7,349 nt of DNA, taken from NCBI GenBank assembly GCA_003156235.1, contig PMGP01000384.1:1-7349 (forward strand), given 5' to 3'. A model generated the notes under the pieces. It worked only from the letters and a program-made list of their open reading frames with translations. It was not told where the DNA came from and did not search any database. Numbering within the stretch: position 1 is the stretch's first letter; each line of letters begins with the position of its first letter. Source of the DNA: Acidobacteriaceae bacterium (lineage in GTDB: Bacteria > Acidobacteriota > Terriglobia > Terriglobales > Acidobacteriaceae). Made by a program: the position numbers and the translations under genes. Positions 4,718-7,349 of this stretch are shown piece after piece.

Positions 4718-5778
4718 ACGCACGCAATCGTGTTTTTCTGCTTCTGGGCTTGCTGACGGCGGGCTCGCTCATCTTCTACTTCGTTACGGTGCGGCCCTCC
4801 TCCGATCTGCAACTGATTGGCACGGTGGACGCTAACGAGGTGGTGGTGAGCAGCAAGATTCCCGGACGCATCCAAACGCTGCTGGTTGACGAGGGGCAGG
4901 ACGTGAAGGCTGGGCAACTGATTGCCGTCATCGAGAGCGAGGATCTTGCCGCGGCGCGCAAGGCCGCCGAAGCCAACGCCGCAAGCCAGAAGGGCAAACT
5001 CGGCGGGAGCGTCGAGACGGAGCGGCAGGATCGCGGAGAAACCAGCAGCGCCACCGTCAACGCCGAGTCTCTCGTCAAAGCCGCCAGGGCAACGCTTGCC
5101 CAGGCGCAAGCCAACTATGATCACCAGCTGGCCGACACCAGCCGCACCGTCGCTCTCGCCCAGAAAGGCATCATGAGTGAGCAGGCCAGTGACGACGCGG
5201 CCACCAGCCTCCAGGCCGATAAAGCGGCCATCGATGCGGCCCGCGAGAACGTCGCTGCCGCGGAAGCCTCGCTGCGCCAGGCCCGCGCTCATGAGTTGCT
5301 CACCACCGTCGCCGCGCACACCGTGGACTCCACCCGCAACGATGTAGAAAACGCCCGCGCTCTCGCCCAGCAAGCTCAAGTTCAGTTGGGTTATGCGCAG
5401 GTCTTTGCCCCGGTCAGCGGCAAGGTCAACGTGCGCGCCGCACGCCAGGGCGAGGTGGTCGCCGCCGGCGCTGCCATCGTCACCATCATGGACCTGACCC
5501 AGACCTGGATTTATGCGCCGCTGCCCGAGACTCAGGCCGATGCTGTCCAGATCGGCGACTCGCTGCGTGTTGTCATGCCCAGCGGCGCAACTCTCCAGGG
5601 CAAAGTCATCAATAAAGCCGCCGAGGCCGACTTCGCCACGCAGCGCGATGTCAGCTCCCGCAAGCGCGACATCAAAACCATCCAGTTGAAGCTGCTCATC
5701 GACAATACAGGCGAGCGCTTTGTTCCCGGCATGATTGCCGAAGTGTATATACCCAAGAGCAAGTTGGTGAAGCAATGA
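4714..5778 (+). CDS. HlyD/YbhG-family periplasmic adaptor (membrane fusion protein) of an ABC efflux pump
   Basis: 354 residues, starting at GTG 4714 with GAGG (4705-4708) 5 nt upstream. One N-terminal membrane anchor (about 7-26) leaves the rest in the periplasm. The order of parts is: first lipoyl half (about 36-75, with SSKIPGRIQTLLVDEGQDV), a long coiled-coil hairpin (about 78-227), second lipoyl half (228-260, APVSGKV...GEVV), then a beta-barrel domain (264-348). At the hairpin tip R144, L148 and S155 have the same spacing as AcrA R128, L132 and S139, the motif by which adaptors touch TolC. A polar stretch at about 91-116 (GKLGGSVETERQDRGETSS) interrupts the first helix. It overlaps tetR and the ATPase gene by 4 bp each. 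Role: links the inner-membrane ABC pump to an outer-membrane channel; no tolC gene is in the window. Confidence 0.93.
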   Translation: MNARNRVFLLLGLLTAGSLIFYFVTVRPSSDLQLIGTVDANEVVVSSKIPGRIQTLLVDEGQDVKAGQLIAVIESEDLAAARKAAEANAASQKGKLGGSVETERQDRGETSSATVNAESLVKAARATLAQAQANYDHQLADTSRTVALAQKGIMSEQASDDAATSLQADKAAIDAARENVAAAEASLRQARAHELLTTVAAHTVDSTRNDVENARALAQQAQVQLGYAQVFAPVSGKVNVRAARQGEVVAAGAAIVTIMDLTQTWIYAPLPETQADAVQIGDSLRVVMPSGATLQGKVINKAAEADFATQRDVSSRKRDIKTIQLKLLIDNTGERFVPGMIAEVYIPKSKLVKQ

Positions 5779-6776
5779 GCACGCCAGCGATTGCCGTCGA
5801 ACATATCTTCAAGCGCTACGGCGACTTTGAAGCGGTCAAGGACGTCAACTTTTCGGTTGCCGAGGGTGAAATCTTTGGCCTGCTCGGCCCCAACGGCGCG
5901 GGCAAGAGCACGCTCATCCGCATGATGACCACGCTCATCCCGCTCACGGCAGGCCATGCCACTGTTGCCGGCCACGATGTGGCCAAAGACCCCGACGCGG
6001 TTCGCCGCATGATCGGCGTCATTCCCCAGGCCCTTACCAGCGACCCTGACCTTACTGTTGAAGAAAATCTCAGCATCTACGCCAAGCTCTACTCGGTCCC
6101 CAAGCACGAGCGCGAGAAAAACATCGCCGAAGTTCTCGAAGCAGTTGATCTTGTCAAATGGCGCGGCGCGCAGGTCAAGACACTCTCCGGCGGAATGCGC
6201 CGCCGAGTAGAAATCGCCCGCGGCCTGGTCCACAATCCGCGCATCTTCTTTCTCGACGAGCCCACCACCGGCCTCGATCCGGTCTCCCGCATCGCCGTCT
6301 GGGAGATGCTCAACAACCTGCGCAGCACCCGCAACCTCACCATCCTCATCACGACTCACTACATGGAGGAGGCCGACAAACTCTGCGACCGCATCGCTAT
6401 TGTCGATTATGGCAAACTCGTCGCTCTGGGCACGCCCATCGATCTCAAGCACAGCGTCCCCGGCGCCAACGTCGTCGAAGTGCACTTCGACCGTGAAACC
6501 ACCGAGTGGCAAGACCGCCTGGAGAAGCTGGACGGCGTGACCAGCGTGCAGGCCGAGAGCGCCGGCTTCTATCGTGTACTCACTTCCTCAGGATCAAAAA
6601 CCACCATGCAGTTGGTTGAGTTAGCCGCTTCCCTCGGCGAGACGCTCACCTCTCTCAGCGTGCAGAACACCAGCCTCGACGATGTCTTCGTTCACTACAC
6701 CGGCCGCCAGCTTCGCGATGAGCAGGTCAAACCGCCAGTATTCACCATGCCGCCGCGTCCGGGAGCACAGCCATGA
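5775..6776 (+). CDS. ABC-2-type drug exporter ATPase subunit (CcmA/DrrA-like)
   Basis: 333 residues with one nucleotide-binding domain. Visible motifs: Walker A GPNGAGKST (38-46, K44), Q-loop Q85, signature LSGGM (137-141), Walker B IFFLDEP (157-163, catalytic E162), D-loop GLDP (166-169) and switch His H195 in TTHYMEEA. The C-terminal part (about 232-315) is the accessory domain common in DrrA-type exporters and ends with LDDVFVHYTGR (301-311), followed by a Pro-rich tail. The E. coli counterpart YbhF has two fused nucleotide-binding domains; here there is one, so the subunit probably works as a homodimer. It powers export by the permease gene that starts inside its stop codon (ATGA at 6773). 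The start ATG likewise overlaps the adaptor stop, pointing to coupled translation. Confidence 0.96.
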   Translation: MSTPAIAVEHIFKRYGDFEAVKDVNFSVAEGEIFGLLGPNGAGKSTLIRMMTTLIPLTAGHATVAGHDVAKDPDAVRRMIGVIPQALTSDPDLTVEENLSIYAKLYSVPKHEREKNIAEVLEAVDLVKWRGAQVKTLSGGMRRRVEIARGLVHNPRIFFLDEPTTGLDPVSRIAVWEMLNNLRSTRNLTILITTHYMEEADKLCDRIAIVDYGKLVALGTPIDLKHSVPGANVVEVHFDRETTEWQDRLEKLDGVTSVQAESAGFYRVLTSSGSKTTMQLVELAASLGETLTSLSVQNTSLDDVFVHYTGRQLRDEQVKPPVFTMPPRPGAQP

Positions 6777-7349
6777 CCAGAATGTTTGCCATTGTCGAGC
6801 GCGAGATGCGCAAGTTTTTCCGTTCGCCCACGCTGATGATCATGTCGCTGATGATGCCGCTGCTGACGTTGGTTATTATGGGCAATGCCTTCGGCGGCAA
6901 GATCGTCGGTTGCCGCGTCGCCATCGTCGATTACGACCATGGCCCTGAAGCCGTCAAACTACGCGAGGCTTTCGACTCCATCGCCGTCAACATCAAGACC
7001 TTCACCACCATCGAGTACACCTCCGAGGTGCAGGCCCGCGAAGATGTGCGCACCGGTAAAATCGACGCCGCCATCGTCATTCCCGCCCAATACTCGCGTC
7101 GCGTTTATTCGCAGGACGCGCCCGTCATCGGCCTGGTCGTCGATAACACGGACCCATTCAGCTCCGGCAGCATCGAGGCCGAGATGCAGTTGGTGGTCAA
7201 CGCGCTCACCGCTCCCGTCATTCAGCCGCGCCTCGCCAGCCAGATCGCTCTCGAAATCGTTGAACTCTATCCCTATGTGAATTACATGAAGTTTCTGCTT
7301 CCCGCCACCATCGCCATGGCTATGTATATCTCGGTCATGATCGGCGGCG
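6773..7349 (+). CDS. ABC-2-type permease subunit, 3' end beyond the window
   Basis: The reading frame is open from ATG 6773 to the last base, giving 192 codons of a protein usually about 370-380 long, so about half is present. After a cytoplasmic amphipathic start (REMRKFFRSPT, 10-20) comes a first membrane segment (about 21-38), then a long extracytoplasmic domain (about 40-172, with a strand VAIVDYD at 49-55, TGKIDAAIVIP at 94-104 and VVDNTDPF at 122-129). A second membrane segment begins at about 173 and is cut by the window end. This is the ABC2_membrane_3/YhgE-like plan of YbhS/YbhR. It forms the inner-membrane channel for the ATPase encoded just upstream (4-bp overlap). The E. coli cluster has a second permease, so another is expected downstream. 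Confidence 0.93.
   Translation, partial: MTRMFAIVEREMRKFFRSPTLMIMSLMMPLLTLVIMGNAFGGKIVGCRVAIVDYDHGPEAVKLREAFDSIAVNIKTFTTIEYTSEVQAREDVRTGKIDAAIVIPAQYSRRVYSQDAPVIGLVVDNTDPFSSGSIEAEMQLVVNALTAPVIQPRLASQIALEIVELYPYVNYMKFLLPATIAMAMYISVMIGG

Noticed and set aside
4636..5775. 379-codon open frame on the minus strand opposite the adaptor gene
   Set aside because: Its plus-strand counterpart is a convincing HlyD-type protein with ribosome site and operon overlaps. The antisense translation is low-complexity Gly/Ala/Asp/Leu-rich, typical of a codon-bias shadow.
5532..6512. 326-codon open frame on the minus strand opposite the ATPase gene
   Set aside because: Shadow of the ABC ATPase, which has every expected motif on the plus strand.

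Overview
The window reads as an ordinary chromosomal stretch of a moderately GC-rich, Gram-negative-type bacterium. The best guess is Acidobacteriota (Terriglobia/Acidobacteriales). This rests on the style of the frataxin-like CyaY, the unnamed secreted protein beside it and the small acidic protein, all recalled rather than searched, so it is an inference. I see no mobile element, phage gene, CRISPR array, rRNA or tRNA.

Layout. (1) 113-544 (+) encodes a small secreted protein with two cysteines in the mature chain; it converges on cyaY (616-939, -), with a hairpin between them. (2) cyaY is divergent from a second secreted protein (974-1843, +), with only 34 bp between start codons and a perfect dyad in that gap. 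(3) 1844-2072 is a non-coding leader region with a palindrome, an extended -10 promoter and a hairpin. It precedes a very acidic 84-residue protein (2073-2327, +). (4) An 11-bp GC-rich stem separates that gene from the convergent ammonium transporter gene amtB (2393-3637, -). (5) A 285-bp AT-rich region divides amtB from a divergent, tightly packed efflux operon on the plus strand: TetR regulator (3923-4717), periplasmic adaptor (4714-5778), ABC ATPase (5775-6776) and ABC-2 permease (6773 to beyond the window end).

How the genes work together. The last four genes form one unit, each overlapping the next by 4 bp (GTGA, ATGA, ATGA). The order matches the E. coli cecR(ybiH)-ybhG-ybhF-ybhS-ybhR cluster, a TetR-controlled ABC exporter with a HlyD-type adaptor. 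The adaptor carries the R-L-S spacing used for docking to TolC-type outer-membrane channels, so a tripartite pump across both membranes is likely. A perfect inverted repeat (ACTAAC-CA-GTTAGT) lies directly before the tetR start and probably serves as its own operator. CyaY points to iron handling and iron-sulfur cluster assembly, and AmtB to ammonium uptake under PII control; neither is obviously linked to its neighbours.

No clearly new system stands out. The items most worth a second look are the acidic protein with its long leader, the dyad in the 34-bp divergent gap, the operator overlapping the tetR start, and the basic C-terminal tail of the TetR protein.
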